Of a DNA stretch of 64,000 nucleotides, positions 35,401 to 50,400 are shown piece by piece (position 1 is the first letter of the stretch; every line of letters begins with the position of its first letter). The DNA comes from Nematostella vectensis. Its lineage: Eukaryota > Cnidaria > Anthozoa > Actiniaria > Edwardsiidae. The stretch is taken from the NCBI RefSeq assembly GCF_932526225.1, contig NC_064046.1:8109219-8173218 (forward strand), written 5' to 3'. Below the pieces are notes generated by a model. That model saw only the letters and a program-made list of their open reading frames with translations. It had not been told where the DNA came from and ran no database searches. Both the position numbers and the translations under genes were made by a program.

Positions 35401-38400
35401 CCAGGAACCCATAATTTCGTATAATTCATATATCTCTGAATTTTAACGGATTTCAGAAAAATATGTTGTTTTAGATTTTCCCACCAAAATTTTGAATCAT
35501 TCCCTCGATTCAATCCCCTTTCACGCTGCCAGAAAAAATTTCAAAGATCTGTAGAAAATTCAAATTTCAATCAAATTCAATTCCCTTTGCATAATTTGAA
35601 AGTTTATCTATATGCTTTCTTTTGGCTAGATTGAGATAAGTGAAAGTTTTTAAGAACTTTAACTCTCTTGTTGTCATGCTAATTTTGATATAAAAAAATA
35701 ACAACCTTATCATTGTTTGCATCAATTTCAGGTTTCAATTGTTCGCTTTTTGCATATGGTCAGACAGGGGCAGGGAAATCATATTCTATGGTCGGCTATG
35801 GGGTCAACAAGTAAGTCATCTGCTACAGCTGAACATAATATGGTTAGATTTCATTTTGTGTTGTCAGATGTTGGGTTAACGAGTTAGTTATGGTCAGGCA
35901 CTGTATGTGGGCTTCTGTACACAGTACAATATGTGAGACGTTCAAGCCACAGTATTGTATTTACCCTTATCTGAAAGATCTAAGGTCATTTGATAAACCT
36001 GGATTATTGTTTAAATTTCTTATTTTGTTTGATTTTGACTAGCCTTCTAATACAACACTAAACACGAATGCGCCCTATGCGCTTGCCTTAGGCAAGCTGT
36101 CATTCGTCATTTGACTTCACTGAGTGCAGAGTTCTGTAGAGAAAGGCCAGAAAGCTATGATAGTGTTGAACATTGGCTGAAAACACCCAATTTAAGTAAA
36201 ATCATTCTATCTATTGATTAGAACTATTCTTTTAAGAAAACCAATAATAACAGAGGATTATTAGGTTTTGAAGTGATGAAATTTGAAAATATGTTGTTTG
36301 TTCGCTTGTGCACTTGAATGATGCCATTTCAAATAAGCGTGCACACACTGTTTTTGAGTTTTATTTTTTAGTTTGAAAGAGCACACGCTGTGTTCAATTT
36401 CTAAATTACATTTTTTGCTCTGGTTTTTGTAGAGAATTGACACCATCCCGAATATGCCTGATGTAGTTTTTTAACAATCTCTAGTACTTATAAGTGTTGT
36501 ATGGCTTTAGTTTTTGCTATGTTTCTTCTGGCAGTTTCAGGGGGCTTCATTCAATTAAGTCTAGCTGTGAATGGCGACAATTTGTGAAAAAGGGAGCTAT
36601 CCCTTTTATAGCGTACAACTTTTGTATCAATATCTTTCTGTGACTATCCTGAAACATGTTTCTTGATTCGATTAATTTGTTCAACATGTTTTTCTCCACC
36701 CAGGGGGATTGTTCCAATTACATGTGATGAGCTTTTCAAGCAAATGGCAACTAACACTGATGCAACTGTTGTAAGTACAATGTAACTGAAACCAAAGTCT
36801 CAATAATATAACATATAGAAAGTCAAGTACACCATGTTAAGGGGCGATGCTTGATAAGTTTTTCCTTTGTATTGTGATTAACTAAGCCATGACTTACATT
36901 TGCTGCTGGATTGACAAAGGGGCATGACTCGGGTTGGCTGACCCCCCCCCCCCCCCCCCCAAAAAAAAAAAAAAACAGTGCTTTACTTATCTTAGAGTCA
37001 ACTTATTTGACACCTTTTTGTAATTTGCATGTGTCTTGCACCTCCCCTTGGAGGCTTTTCCACCATTTCTACTTCTAGATAAGATCTTTATTTTTAACTC
37101 GGGAATGTGAAGCATGTACGAGCATGTACGCTATGGTCATTTGTTTTGTGATTCCGTAAAATATATATAAGCTAGTATTTTCATGTCTTCCATGTGGGTT
37201 GAGCATGCACCTTCGTCACCAACGTCAATTGATCTTCTAAGGTTCAGTCCAATTCAAGTTGTTTTGCAAACAAAACAAGTAAAATGCTAGCAAAGCGTTT
37301 AATTCTCTTTCTTGTAGTTCTTGCTGATTCATGTCTCTGGGTTTTTGCGTTTTTTGTTGGAATTTGTGCTGAAAGAGCGTATAGTAAAACTGCGACTTTT
37401 AAGTCCGAGAAACATAAGGTAAAGGTTCTGGGTCTCTGGTCGCAGGGTAGTAAGAATAAAGCCTCTGTTTGAAGGACAAAATAGAAGATAGATTTCCACA
37501 AATTGTTTTTTCATAATTCTTCCCAATCAACTAAACTAAATAGTAAATATCAAACAAAACTTGTACAAATACATGGCCCCCGCCTTCATCGAATAACCAT
37601 TTTGTGCCTTTCTAGAATGTTAACATGCATAAAACACATTATATGACAGTAGGGTGATCAATAATTGTGAGTATTTGATTTTGTTTGCGTAAAGAATATG
37701 CTGAAATTTGACATGCTAGCAAAAAATTTTTTTGATCATTATGATACCAATAGTTATAAAAACAATTTTAGTTACTGGTCAACTTAGTATTGCCATGTTA
37801 GTCTAGCGGTGCAAACACTTGTCTATGACCACAGCATCCCGGGTTTGAATCCCACTACAGCGCTGTTTTTTTTTTTTTTACTTTTTGTAATAATAATTAA
37901 TTAATTAATTATAATGTTTTTTGTGTGTCATGACATCAAAAAGAAAAAAAAGTATAATCATCTTGGATGTGTTCATGCTTTGTTCAGTATCCTGTATATC
38001 TTCTATGCACCCATGAAAATGACTAGGAAAATTTTCATTCACATGTTTCATGTCACAGAGCCTTAGATTCAGTTAAATCTTGGCAAATTCCATTAAATAG
38101 CCAGTATTTGCTAAACTGGGTAACAGGTATAGATATTTTGTGAAAATGTGAAGTCTGGCAATTCTTGAATAAGAAAGATCAAATTTCAGCAGCTAAGAGG
38201 TGTGCATGCTCCCTGCACACACCCAAGCTACAAGTCAGAATTTGTTGTTTTCATTGCAAAACCTGGAAAATTTCCAGGGACTTATTTTTTTCATAGTAAT
38301 TCCAATGGTTGTTTTTCATGTGTGTCCTTTTTTCCCTAAGAAATACCAAGTTTCATTCAGTATGTTGGAGATCTACAATGAACAAGTGCGTGATTTGCTG

Positions 38401-41400
38401 TGCAAGAACAACCCCAAAGGAGGCTTACAGGTGAGCACTATGCTTGTTTGGTTGAACAGACAGCTCCTAAATACTGCACAAATAATCATAGTCCTGTCCG
38501 AAAACATCTTCCACAAAAACAAAACAAGCATACCAACTTATTCTCAAAGCAATCGCAATATAGAGTAAAAAATCTAATCGAAAAGCTAGAAGAGGTGTAT
38601 GGGAGCCAAAAAATATTTACCCCTCGTATGTTTAATACATTATGCTCTCTGCCTCTTGCTGGATATACCCTTGCTACACCTGTCTTTTAAAATGATTATA
38701 AAATTGTATTGTTCATGATTCAACATTTTAGAGATATGGATTTGATATCATGGAGTTTCCTGATCTCTTACATCACCTGTTGCTTACATGTGACCAAACA
38801 TTTGTCAGCCTGAATGTTTTCTTGTGTGCGTAGGTGCGTCAAAATCCCAAGGAAGGCTCATTTTACGTCCAAAACTTGAAGAAAGTCGCTGTGGGCAGCT
38901 ACGAAGAAATTGAAAGAAGGACTGAAGAAGGTATAGTGTGAAACATTTCATTTAAAGATAGACACAAACCTTTCTGTTACTCAAATTGCTCCTCTTTGAC
39001 ACATTATCGGTGATGATTGATGAGAAATGTAATTTTAGAAATTGTAATGTTGTACCTGAAAAGCTTTTCTTGTTTTGGCGTGAGACATCGTATAACTTTC
39101 ATAACAGCTAGGCAAGCTAGGGGGTGCACTGAGCACAAGCAACCCCTCCCCCCTTAACAGCCAAAAGTGGATGTTTTCTTATTTCCATCCCTCTAACTCC
39201 TTTGGAGGGGCTCATGTTCCCTGTTATTCTCTGTTATTTCCAGTGTGCAACCCCTCCCCCCTTAACAGCCAAAAGTGGATCTTTTCTTATTTCCATCCCT
39301 CTAACTCCTTTGGAGGGGCTCATGTTCCCACAGCCTTTGTTGTTCTCTGTTATTTCCAGTGTGCTACCATCAGGCTATGGCACATGAAATCCTGTGTTTT
39401 TTATCACAAATTATTCTATGCCTCTTTGCAGGAACTGCCAATCGAACTGTTGCAGCCACTCAAATGAATGCCACCAGTTCCCGCGCCCACACAGTGGTGA
39501 CAATAGCCTTTGATCAGATCATGAAGAATGAAAGTGGTCAGGAAACAAAGAAGAGTAGTATCATTAACTTGGTTGATTTAGCAGGTAAGGCAATTATTGA
39601 TGGTGACTTTATGTAGCTACTGTGCATGTGCGAGTAGAAACTATGTCATCACACAGAAGAAGAAAAAAGGAAACAAGTAAGATTGGCCGCGGGGTTTACT
39701 AGGAAAATTAGACCACAGATACACTTTGGGATATGATAATTACAAAGTGCCAGCCTATAATCACTTTATAAAGAATAAAATATCTAAAACATCAAAAGAT
39801 TATGGGGATTGTTAAACAATTCTTGGTTGAATAAACACAAACATGCCTGTATTCCATTCAATTCCTGTTTATGATCAATAAACTTTACATCAAGTTTTTG
39901 ATTTATAAAGAGTTTGCAATACGTGGCATTCTTTTACTGTTTATCAAAACTTTTTTTAGTTTGATAATACTAAAAAAACGTAGAAATATTGTGAAATAAA
40001 TACTTGTTGCAGTAGCTACATGCACATTTTTCATTATGGATCATACTTAAATTCTGACATATTTTTTGAAAACCACAGGCAGTGAAAGAGCTGACAGCAC
40101 TGGCGCCACAGGTGACCGCCTCAAGGAAGGAGCTAACATCAACAAGTCCCTCTCTGCCTTGGGAAATGTCATCTCTGCCCTTGCAGACTTGTCTCTGGGG
40201 AAGAAGAAAGTGCTTGTGCCTTATCGTGACTCTGTCTTGACCAAGCTTCTGCAGAATGCCTTGGGAGGAAACAGTAAGACTATTATGATTGCTGCGCTCT
40301 CACCAGCAGACATCAACTATGATGAGACGCTCGGTACCCTTAGGTGAGTCTCAGGCACTCTGAATAAATGTCATTGGGATGTTCTTGGGCTTTAAGGACT
40401 AGCTCACCCTCCCAGGATCCATTGCATTCAGGACTTGAAGTTACGGACTAAAGGGTTGCATTTGTGATTAGTTTCTAGTAGGGACCGTACTATATTTTTC
40501 AAAATGCAACAGAAAATATAATGTTGTCCTAATTCAGTAACCATTAAGCATGTTCCAGTGGGAGCTACTATGGCCTAGTTCAAATGTCGTATTATCCATG
40601 AGCTGTATTCAATGCAAATGCGTTCAAAATTAATCAAGTAGATTGTTTCCCCTTCATTTCATCAGATTAATTTAATAATTTAATAATCTGAATTTAAATA
40701 ACAGGAAAATATGTTGCGTTGAGTGTAATGTACTTGACCTTGAGGTTTTCATTCTCAAATCTTACAGGTATGCTGATCGAGCAAAGAAGATCAAGAACAA
40801 AGCAGTTGTCAATGAGAACCCTATGGACAAACTTATCCGAGAACTCAAAGAGGAGAATGAGCGACTAAAAAAGTCCATGGAAGGAGGAATTCCCCTTTCA
40901 GCAGCAGGGATGAGCCCAGAGGGTGAGAAGTGATGTTGATGTATGATGTATGATGATTATGATGATGATGATAATCATAATTGTGGTGATCGTGTTAATG
41001 ATGTTGATGGTAATGGTGATGTTAATGATGCGTTATTGGCCATAGTTTTGATGGGAATACTGCAGGCCTTTTAACCAGGGGGGGAGGGGAATCGGGAGAA
41101 CTACCCGCTTTACTGAAAGGTCTGCTTAAAGGAAAGAAAATAAATAGGACAAGCTAGGACAATACAACTAAGAGAAATTGGTTAATACTATTCCACCCCC
41201 TACCTGCTCAAAATGCTGGCTACGGAGCTTTGTGCTGCTGGTGTTGATGGCGATGGCTATAGTGACGGTATAGACAGTAACAGTTATGATATGACGAGCT
41301 GTTTGTTTATGAACCGCAATTATTTTGGTTGTATAGTGTTGTTTATATAGACTAGTGGCGAGAGTGTATTTGATTACAGTCAATAAGATATTTGAGTGAT

Positions 41401-44400
41401 GCTACATGTATGTAAAACAATTTGATGTCTGATGTGGCAACTGAAATGATTAATTTATCTGCAGAAATTGAAAGGATGAGAAAACAGATGGAGGAGGAGA
41501 TAAAAGCCCAGCTGGCGATAAACAATGAAAGTATGATGAGCTGGGATGATAAGGTACATAGTTAGAGAATCGCCGTATGATCATTTTAGGGGTGCATCAG
41601 TAAAGCCTACGTAGCAACTGTTTCCGTGAGGTTTCATCAGAAATATATATAGAGAGAGCGCGTGAAGAGTGAATAAAAATGCGCAAAAAGGCTAACGACA
41701 CGGGTTAGATTGTGAATAACCATTGGCCATGCAAAATGACATCATGAAATATAATTGATGGGCATTTTTCCTAGACAATGCTAGGTTTCCGCTCTCTTAA
41801 ACCATCCTCAGTCAAGTTTGACAAAATATGTCAAAAATTCTTTAAGTTATTTTGAAATACGTACACATTAATACGTGTACATTGGTAGAAGCAGTTGTGC
41901 AAAGAATGGAGATTTGCTTAAGGTTGTTTAAGAAATGTTTCTTTTTTTTAGCTGCAACAATCACGTGATGAGGGTTCCAGCAGTGAAGTGCAGGAAATGC
42001 AGCAAAAACTGAATTCTGTGCCTCACATTGTTAACCTGAACGAGGACCCTTTGCTGTCTGGTGTTGTCAAGCACTTTATTGAACAAGGTGATCCCATAAA
42101 TTGTAACCCCTCTTTTTGTCAACCCCTCTGTTTCTCAGCTCAGCGCATCTAGCAATCCTTTTCTTTGTCATGAAATGTTTCTGGTGTTAGTGACATATTA
42201 TGGAATTTGAAGTATTGAATAGTAGAACAAAGCATGGCAACAGTTCACGTGATGATATTTCTAGTGAATCTATATTTTAAAATATTCTTGTCAATAGCCC
42301 ACACTGTTTGCATTCCGCGTTTGGATACCTGGATCTTGGAAGATTTTTCTAAGAACTAACAGATTAATTTCTCACCTCTGCTCTGCAGAGGAGGTCACCA
42401 TTGGAAATAAGAAGGCAGAGCCCCAGCCAAGTATTGTGTTTAGTGGTCTGAGGTAAGACTATTTATAGAAAAACACGAAAAAAATGTGTTTTGACTCGCG
42501 TAGTAGGTCACACAATAGACGACTTAAACTACGTACGTTCAAGTAGTGGCATGTTGTTTATGCTTAAAGGCCAAGGGATGTTTATAGCGAATGTGCAAAT
42601 TAGCGCAAAGGGGACTCAAGGACGCTGAGAAGGACCCGGAGAAGGAAGAACAATTCCTCTTCTTCCTTCCCTACTTGCTTACCTTTACTAGCTAAGAGCT
42701 CGCTTTCGTCATTCATGGTGATCTGCCTTCACAGTCCCCCTTTTCATTGATGTTTTTTTAGCATTCAGAAGCAGCATGCAGTGATCACCATAAAGGATTC
42801 TGAGATCACGATTAAACCTGGAACGTCTGGGGCCAAGACAAAAGTCAACGGACTTCCGCTGACGGGAGAGACCCCTCTCAAACACATGGACCGCATCTTA
42901 TTTGGTAAGTTTACTTTTAGTTTTTGCATGTTAAGGTAGGGTGAGATCCCGCCACTCTAAGGATACCAATTTTGTAAAAATTCAAAATAAGTGAAAGCTA
43001 TACATCTAATTTTAACCCGCTTTACGGTTTTGGAAATTGAGCTGTGAAGCCCAATTGGTCCATTTGGCCCTGACTTCTGCAGTTGTTATCCACAATATCA
43101 TACGCCAGTCAACGTTTTAATTGATTTCAGTTTATGCCCTATTATTGGTACAGCGATTTGGCCCCTTTGGCAAACCATGCCAAATAATATCTAATATCTG
43201 CTAATAATATCTACTAATATTAAGCGACATATCCAAACGCCAACAAACGCTCAATTGAAATTTTGTATAATTTTACTACCAGGTTCAAATCACATGTACT
43301 ACCTCTTCAACCCCAAGAACAAGGAGAAAAACGAGGGAAGTCCAGATAGGGTGGACTGGGATTTCGCGCAGAAAGAGATCGCGGAAGCAAAAGGGTTCTC
43401 TACAGGCTCTGGTTCTGGCCAGACCAAAGGTTAGATTCTGCTCTACTTCTTTTAACCCAATTTTGTTAGCGTTCTTTTAACCCGCCGTTATGTTAGCGTT
43501 CTGTTAGCACTTAGTTTTTCGAGTATCCTGTACTTTTCCGTGAGGGTCTGGGCAGGGCCACGCCAGAGGTCTCAGGTGACTTCATATTACTATTTCGACG
43601 CCTTATCAGGTTTTATATGCTGTTCGGCTTGCAGCTATCACGCCTTCCCCCATCCTTCAGTTCTGAATACTCAGAACGCTGAAACATTTTATTTTGAGCG
43701 CAACTTAAATAAAAATACATTTTCAACAGAGCAACAGCTTGCGCAGGAGCAGGTTCTTGAACTGCTACCGCTGGTCAGTGAAATTAACGCAGTCAGCGAA
43801 GAGCTGGACAAGCAGAAGTAAGTGTATGTATATGGGCGTAAGCCGCAACTAATAGTACCGTATTTGGGCATAGACTCCATTCGGTGAGGAATAGACAACA
43901 CGTCTCTGAACACTTTGAACGTGGTCATTTTTTATTTGCTAATTTTGCGTTATATTGGAATTTTCTTATGCTTTTAGTAGTTTTCTAGGCTTAGTAAGGC
44001 GTAGGTAAATAATGTTATTTACCTTTTTTTATTCTAGAACGTTTGAGGTTGTTCTCGTATCTGGAGCTGCGCAAGGAAATATTGGAACTGGAACCAAGTA
44101 AGGGGATCTAAAAGGCGGGTTCCTTCGTAGTGAATTTAGTATCTCTTGTTTTCTTCTCTCTGCTGTCTTCTTTTCGATTTGCTTGATTTACTCTGGCTAT
44201 TTTTGAGTTTCACATTTGCGTAACATTGGGTGTTAACCATTTACACGTAAATTACGGAACAATCGTTTGGTTGCACCAGTGATAAATGGAACGTCATGGA
44301 ATAAAACGTTCCATTTTTTCTTATTTGCATAAGAATATTTGAAATGGGTTTCCTGTGTTGTGGAGGGAAACAAAATGGCGCTGAATCCAACCAGTTTAAT

Positions 44401-47400
44401 TTTATGTATCCAAGAAGTTCTTGACGACAATTTTGAGGTTTTTTGTATGACAACAATGAAATATACTTCCTAGGTGCAGCGTCTTTCTTTACATGACGCA
44501 AACTGAGCCGCACCGAAGATGGATACGACATTTCCCAAATCGTCAAAACTGGGATTCTTTTAAAAAAAAACTTTTTAGTCTGGATTTCCCATTTGGAACG
44601 TCCCGAAAATCAGTGTTCCATTTAAGTTCCTTGTGAAATTTTCGGAATTTCGGTGTAAATGGTAAACGCTGATTGTTACTTAGAAGGACCCACAAGACAT
44701 ACTGATTTAGCCGTGCGTGTAATAAAGTTGGTGCAAAGGATTCTAGGGGGTTCTATAGTTTTGGGGCGGCCCAGGGTGGTATGGGACTAATAGGGTTAAT
44801 TCTGACTTTTCTGCTTTGCTTATTCCGAGTTTAGCTACTTTTCTTATTTTGTTTTCCATATTTGTGGCTTTCTTGTTTACTTCAGGGCGGCCGAGGGTGG
44901 TTCAGGAGGAATATGGTTAATTATGAACTCTGCCGTTCTAACCCTTCACTTATTCAAACTCTAGTTCTGTTTTCTCTCACTTCTATCCTTCTTCAGCCAA
45001 GGCTTTGATGGCAGCATCCTCTCGGGTATAAAGTATGTCTGAATAAAACACGGTATAAAGTATGTCTGAATAAAACACGGTATGAAGTATGTCTGAATAA
45101 AACACGGTATAAAGTATGTCTGAATAAAACACTAAACAATTTAAAAGATGTAAATTATTAAACAAAACGCCTTAATTTAAACGTCTTTATTTTATCCATA
45201 CAAAATCAATTTTTTTTTCTATCATTCTGGAATGGGAATGGTTGGTAGAGAATGTTCAGAATGGCATTCGAGTCATTTTGCTACAGGTAGCAAAATGTGT
45301 GGAATGGCCTTTATTCGATTCCGGAATGGGAACGCGGGATAAAAGAACGTGTGCTTTTTCTATTTTAATTATTCTCATTCCGGAATCACGAGTAAAAAAA
45401 AAACGCGCCCATAGAGGACAAAATCACCCTTCGAGAATACATTACTATATGACTGTAAGTGTAAAACAATTGAGTAATGATTAACCGCTGTATTGTCGTT
45501 ATTGGAGATGCAATAAGTGGATTTGAGAGCAGCAGCAGTAGCAGTGGTAATAATAATAAACTTTAAAATAACATAAAGTAATATATATCGTAATATAATG
45601 GACACAAAATATAAATGTGAAACAATATGTCTAAAACCATTTAATGATTAATCAATCCATTAAATGACTTTAAGCTATAATTCATATAATTCCATATAAT
45701 GAAATATAACATGACATTGAAATTTTACCTAATGTGGGAAATTACCTCCTGCTTAAAATTTCTACCGTTACTTTACCTAATCCTAGTCCTTATTCATTTT
45801 CTCAACATTATTGTAATGCCTATACAGTATTTCTTTGATTTGTAAACACCGTAGTAACCTGTACCACAATATGCTGTGGCCTACCTAAATCAAACCCATA
45901 TAGTTAGTGTATACATATAGTTAGTGTTTAACCTGAACCCGGCCAGTATGCTTTTCAAACCTTTAGTAAATGTGCGTACCTGTGAACGCCCCGCCTAGCG
46001 CTAGCACGTTTTGACCCTGCTGTTTATTTTAGGGTCATGGTTAAGATGAAGAATTTGTTGAACGAAAATGTCTGGCTGTGGGATCGTGGCAAATTTCTGA
46101 ACAGAAGATTCTTGATGCAGGTATGTGAAACATAAAATTTTATGATTTTTTTTAATTAGAGTTTAACTTTTCATGCGTATTGTGTTTAATCCTATATTCA
46201 ACAATGGTTGATTCGCAAGGAAACTTCAGAATAACAATCTATGAATGAAGTATGATACGTTATTGACAATACTTGATTTATAACATCTTAGTTACTTGCT
46301 TAAATTAGCCGATTGAAATGGATTCTTTGAGCCACTTGGCGTTGAGCGGGAGCATAAAGTTGCGGCGTGCTTGGTCTTCTTTAAATTACTTTCTTTCGCA
46401 TTGTTGCTTTTATAGGAGATGTATCAGAAGTTCATGGACAGCGAAGATATCAACGTTCCAAAGGAGGAGGACCCTTTCTGGGAACCCCCTGAGGACGTGC
46501 TGATTGGCACAGCGAATGTGTTCCTGCAGAGTTTGGCATACGCCCTCGATTTTGATGATAAGCTAACTGCTACTGATTACAAGGTGAATGGCACACCCTT
46601 TACAAGAAGAAAGTAGACAAAGCTGGTAGGGCCCTTGAACCTATGTTTACAGGGGTAAATGTAGCCGACAACCAGTACTTAATCATGTCGATGGTTCGTG
46701 TTCGCGAACAAAAGATTATTTTAGCCAGTGCTTGTAGCTTCAAGGTTTAACGTGAAAGGAGTTTTAGACAACTGTAAATTGACTCTGACCAACCAAAGCC
46801 TCGCTCTCAAATACAATAGGATCTTCAGATAAACCCCTTACCTTCAGATTATATTAATGTAGAAGGATATAGCATTATGCAACTTACTCTGGAATCTACC
46901 CAATAAACCTCAATCTACATCCTAATTTTAAGCGAGCGTTCTATTCAATTTTATTATTGTGTTACACAGGGCTCGGAGGAAGCGTCCATTTTCGTAAACG
47001 TTTCTCCGTGTACACAAACAGGAAAATCTCTTGACGAGGACTATTTTGTTGACGAGCCTAAAGACCTGCTGGGCAAACCCTTCCACTACAAGGTATGTGG
47101 CCTTTTAAGCCGCCATTTTGTCATCCTAGCAGCTATAGGACCAGAAGAAAAGAAAGCATTTGCATCGCCCTTCCTTCAATTTCTTTTGCATTTTTAACGA
47201 TTGAATTCAATAAGCCAAATGTAAAGCTATGCTTTTTGGTACTAGATGTTGACTAAAAGACTAGACTAATAAACTAAAAGAATATTTAGGCTGGCTGCCG
47301 AGTCACCTTATTGCTCGAGCGAGCGCAGGGAGCGAGGGCAACACTAATTTCAGTCATCGTGTCGATTTGGGTTTCCTGTGGAACAAACCGTCGCCATCTT

Positions 47401-50400
47401 GGAAACGAAATCTCACGTCCCCTCCCCTCATCGTCAATTAGTAGTCTATGCGTTGCCTTTCCAGCTTCGATTTGGACGGACTCTGTGGAAACCAAGATTT
47501 GGGCTACCTTTGGCAGTCCGCGATTCACCAGGATTTTTCGCACTTCCTTGTGTTTCCGATAATGTTGAAAGCTCCTTCTTCGATTTTTACGGCGAATACG
47601 ATGGCGATATCAAAGAATTATTTGGTAAGTATGACGACTTATGATCCGATATTTTACGGGGTTTGCTTATCATGGCTTTCGAAGTTTGTCATTTGATAAT
47701 AAAAGAATTCGGATAATCAAACTAGCCCCCACCTGGAAAAGCAAAAGATATTCAAACAGCCCAAATCCCATTGCCTGGCGTTTGTACTGTAAGGCTTTGT
47801 TTATAAATGCAACTGAGCAAAAAAAACTTTATGAAGGGAAGACAAACCAACCAAATTCCTAAGATAACGGGTAAATAATAAGCATTCAGTAGATCTCTGC
47901 GTTATTTGATGAGACTTTCGAATAAAGGGAAATGTAAAATCAATCCGAAAAATCCCATTTCTCTGCCCCGCTTCTCGGCCCTTCTAATATCAGACATTAA
48001 ATTGCTTTATTTTACTCGATACTGGGTTTGCAGTATTTTATATTTTGAGTCTATTTTTCCACAGCAATGTCCAGTCCAGAACTACTATGATTGCAAATCA
48101 TTGCCCAAGAAAAAAAAAATGGATTGCTTCATTATTTTAAACCAAGGCAAACACAGCCACGGAGAAGACACAGAGATTCTGTAGAAATCAGTGGGCTCCA
48201 GTGAATACTGCAGTGCACTTACATGCAGAAGCTATTGTTAGGGATAACCAGGAGATTATAAATTCTGTATAGTTCACTATATGTTAATACATGAGCAGTA
48301 ATCTTTTCAGTAGCTATTATCATGGCCACCACTTAGACCCAAATAGCTTACTGGGTATGTACAGGCATGCAGCTCGGGGTGGGCACACGGGTTGTGTCCC
48401 TCCCACTCAACCACCAAAAAGTAGTCTTTTTTTAAAATATACTTACTTTCCATAATATCTATGACTGCACATCCCCTCCACAGCTAATCAGATTGTTTAT
48501 TATGGTTATCAGACTTCACCTTTCCTTTTCTAGACAAACAATGCCTTCAATTAAATAATTTCTTTTGTTTAATAAAATAAGACTACAAGCAATTTGTTTT
48601 TGTTCTACTTCTCTTATAAAACAAACAGAGAAACCATGAAAGGGTTAGTGATCAGCCAAGACAGTGGCTGCAAAGAAAATGGGGTCTTGCATAAACCTGG
48701 CTTATGGAAAATGTGCGAACTGCCCCACACAAATCTAAAAGAATATTGATTTAACCCTTGCAATTGAATGACCAACCAATCTATGAGCTCGAGCACTTCA
48801 CTTCTCCACGAGAACTTCTGGTTAATAGTTGAACTAAATCCGCCTGCACGCAGGCTAGGGCCCACGAATGGTCTTTGGCGAGAGCTTGCGAGCACCTCGT
48901 TTTTCATACGAGGCCGAGAATTTTTATTTGTTGTATAAATCGATACTGGGAGCACATCGAAATTTCGGGGGGCCATTCGGGGGCCCTCAGGCTAGAGCTC
49001 CTCGGTCATGCTTACTGTCGGAGGCTCTGGTACCAGACGAAAACCATGGCAAAGACGAGATGTTTCTCTTACGGCTTATCGTTTGCAATGGCGGATCATT
49101 TTGAGAAAGCGTTGATTCTTATGCTTTGAAAACAAGGACAGTTAGTTCGAGTAAAAAAGATTATTGAAAATAAGGATGGGGCGTGCGAGAAATAACTTTT
49201 GATATATCCGTCATCCAAGCTTTCTTGTACCTATCCAAGACTTAACGGCTAGTTATAGCGGATAATAAAAAGCAGATAAAATCCCTGAGTATCTTCGCAA
49301 TGTCTGGGGACATTTCAGCTCAATTAGCCACTGCGCGTATTGTTCAGTATTAAACCAGGGAAGCGGGGGGGGGGGGGGGGGGGGGGCAAGGTAAACAAGT
49401 ATTTCTGTCTCTCGTCGTAACAGTAGTCACTCTATTAGAACTGAAGTATTCATACTTCTCGTGCTAGGTGACAATAAGAAGTGCAGACATCCACAAAGCC
49501 CGCTTCAACAAAGGTGTGTACATCAAGTACAAATGCCTTGGCGACGAGGAATTCACCCAAACCGACACAAAGGCCAACACTCTATCGCCTGAGTTCAACA
49601 ACTCTAAAGTGTTCTCAATCCCGAGTATCTCTGAGAAGCACCTGGAGTGGTTTGAGAACGGCTGCATTACCTTTATGGTGTATGGACGGCAAGAGGACAG
49701 CATTCCAGACCCGCGCCTCTCTAAAATGACCACCAAGGTATTAAGACCAAACCTCTCTAAAATGACCACCAAGATATGTAAGACCTGCACCTCTTTAAAG
49801 TGGCCACCAAGATATGTGAGACCCGCACCGCTTAAAAGTGACCTACAAAAATCGTAAGACCTGCGCCTCACGAATAAATATAGGTTTGGAGGATATAGAA
49901 AAGTATGGAAACCTTTCTTTTCGGCTCATCCCCTAAATTCTAATTGAGCTTATTGCGCCATTCATTTCGTTCTACTCGTTGTTATAGGAACTGCGTCAGA
50001 TGGACCACATCAAGGGCCCTCAAATGGGACCGCGGACCGGTACAATTGTGGGCGCAGACGTGAATGTTTCACAACTAAAAGCTGAGACCATCTTAATGAA
50101 AAGACAGCTGGAACGACTCCAGAACAAGGAAAAAAGGCTGCAGGTACACGGTATCGTATTATGTTATCATTGATATAGTCGTCGCCGTTGCTGCTTTTGT
50201 TGTTATAGATTTGAAATTTTTTTTGCATTCAGGGATTTTGTCGTCGTCTTTGTTTTATTTGTTGCTTTTGTTTGTTTTGTTGTGCTGTCGTCGTCTTTGT
50301 TGTTGTTACTGTTGCTCTACCAGTTCCCTCGCTCAGGGATTTTGTCGTCGCCCTTGTTGCTGCTGTTTTTTATTGTTGTTGTGCTATCATCGTCATCATT

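Larger units (their letters stand above)
31855..35662. mobile_element. DNA transposon with roughly 235-bp inverted ends
   Basis: Sequence from TTAAAGTTCTTAAAA at 31855 through 31902, resumed at 34052-34240, is the inverted counterpart of about 35430-35662. Shared words are ATCTAGCCAAAAGAAAG, ATAGATAAACTTTCAAATT and GGGAATTGAATTTGATTGAA. The left arm is split by the LTR element at 31903-34051. The interior has a RecQ-helicase-like fragment. It lies in kinesin intron 6. The target duplication is not clear. Confidence 0.75.

Noticed and set aside
37284-37472. 62-codon ORF with hydrophobic N-terminus as a secreted peptide gene
   Set aside because: It lies in an intron with no splice, promoter or repeat support. 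Composition alone is not enough.
37797-37872. Functional tRNA gene
   Set aside because: A- and B-box words are present, but the acceptor and T stems do not pair properly. Better read as a SINE head.
47286-47644. Overlapping ORFs on both strands as a gene within the kinesin intron
   Set aside because: No recognisable domain or consistent exon chain. Kept only as an unexplained GC-richer segment.
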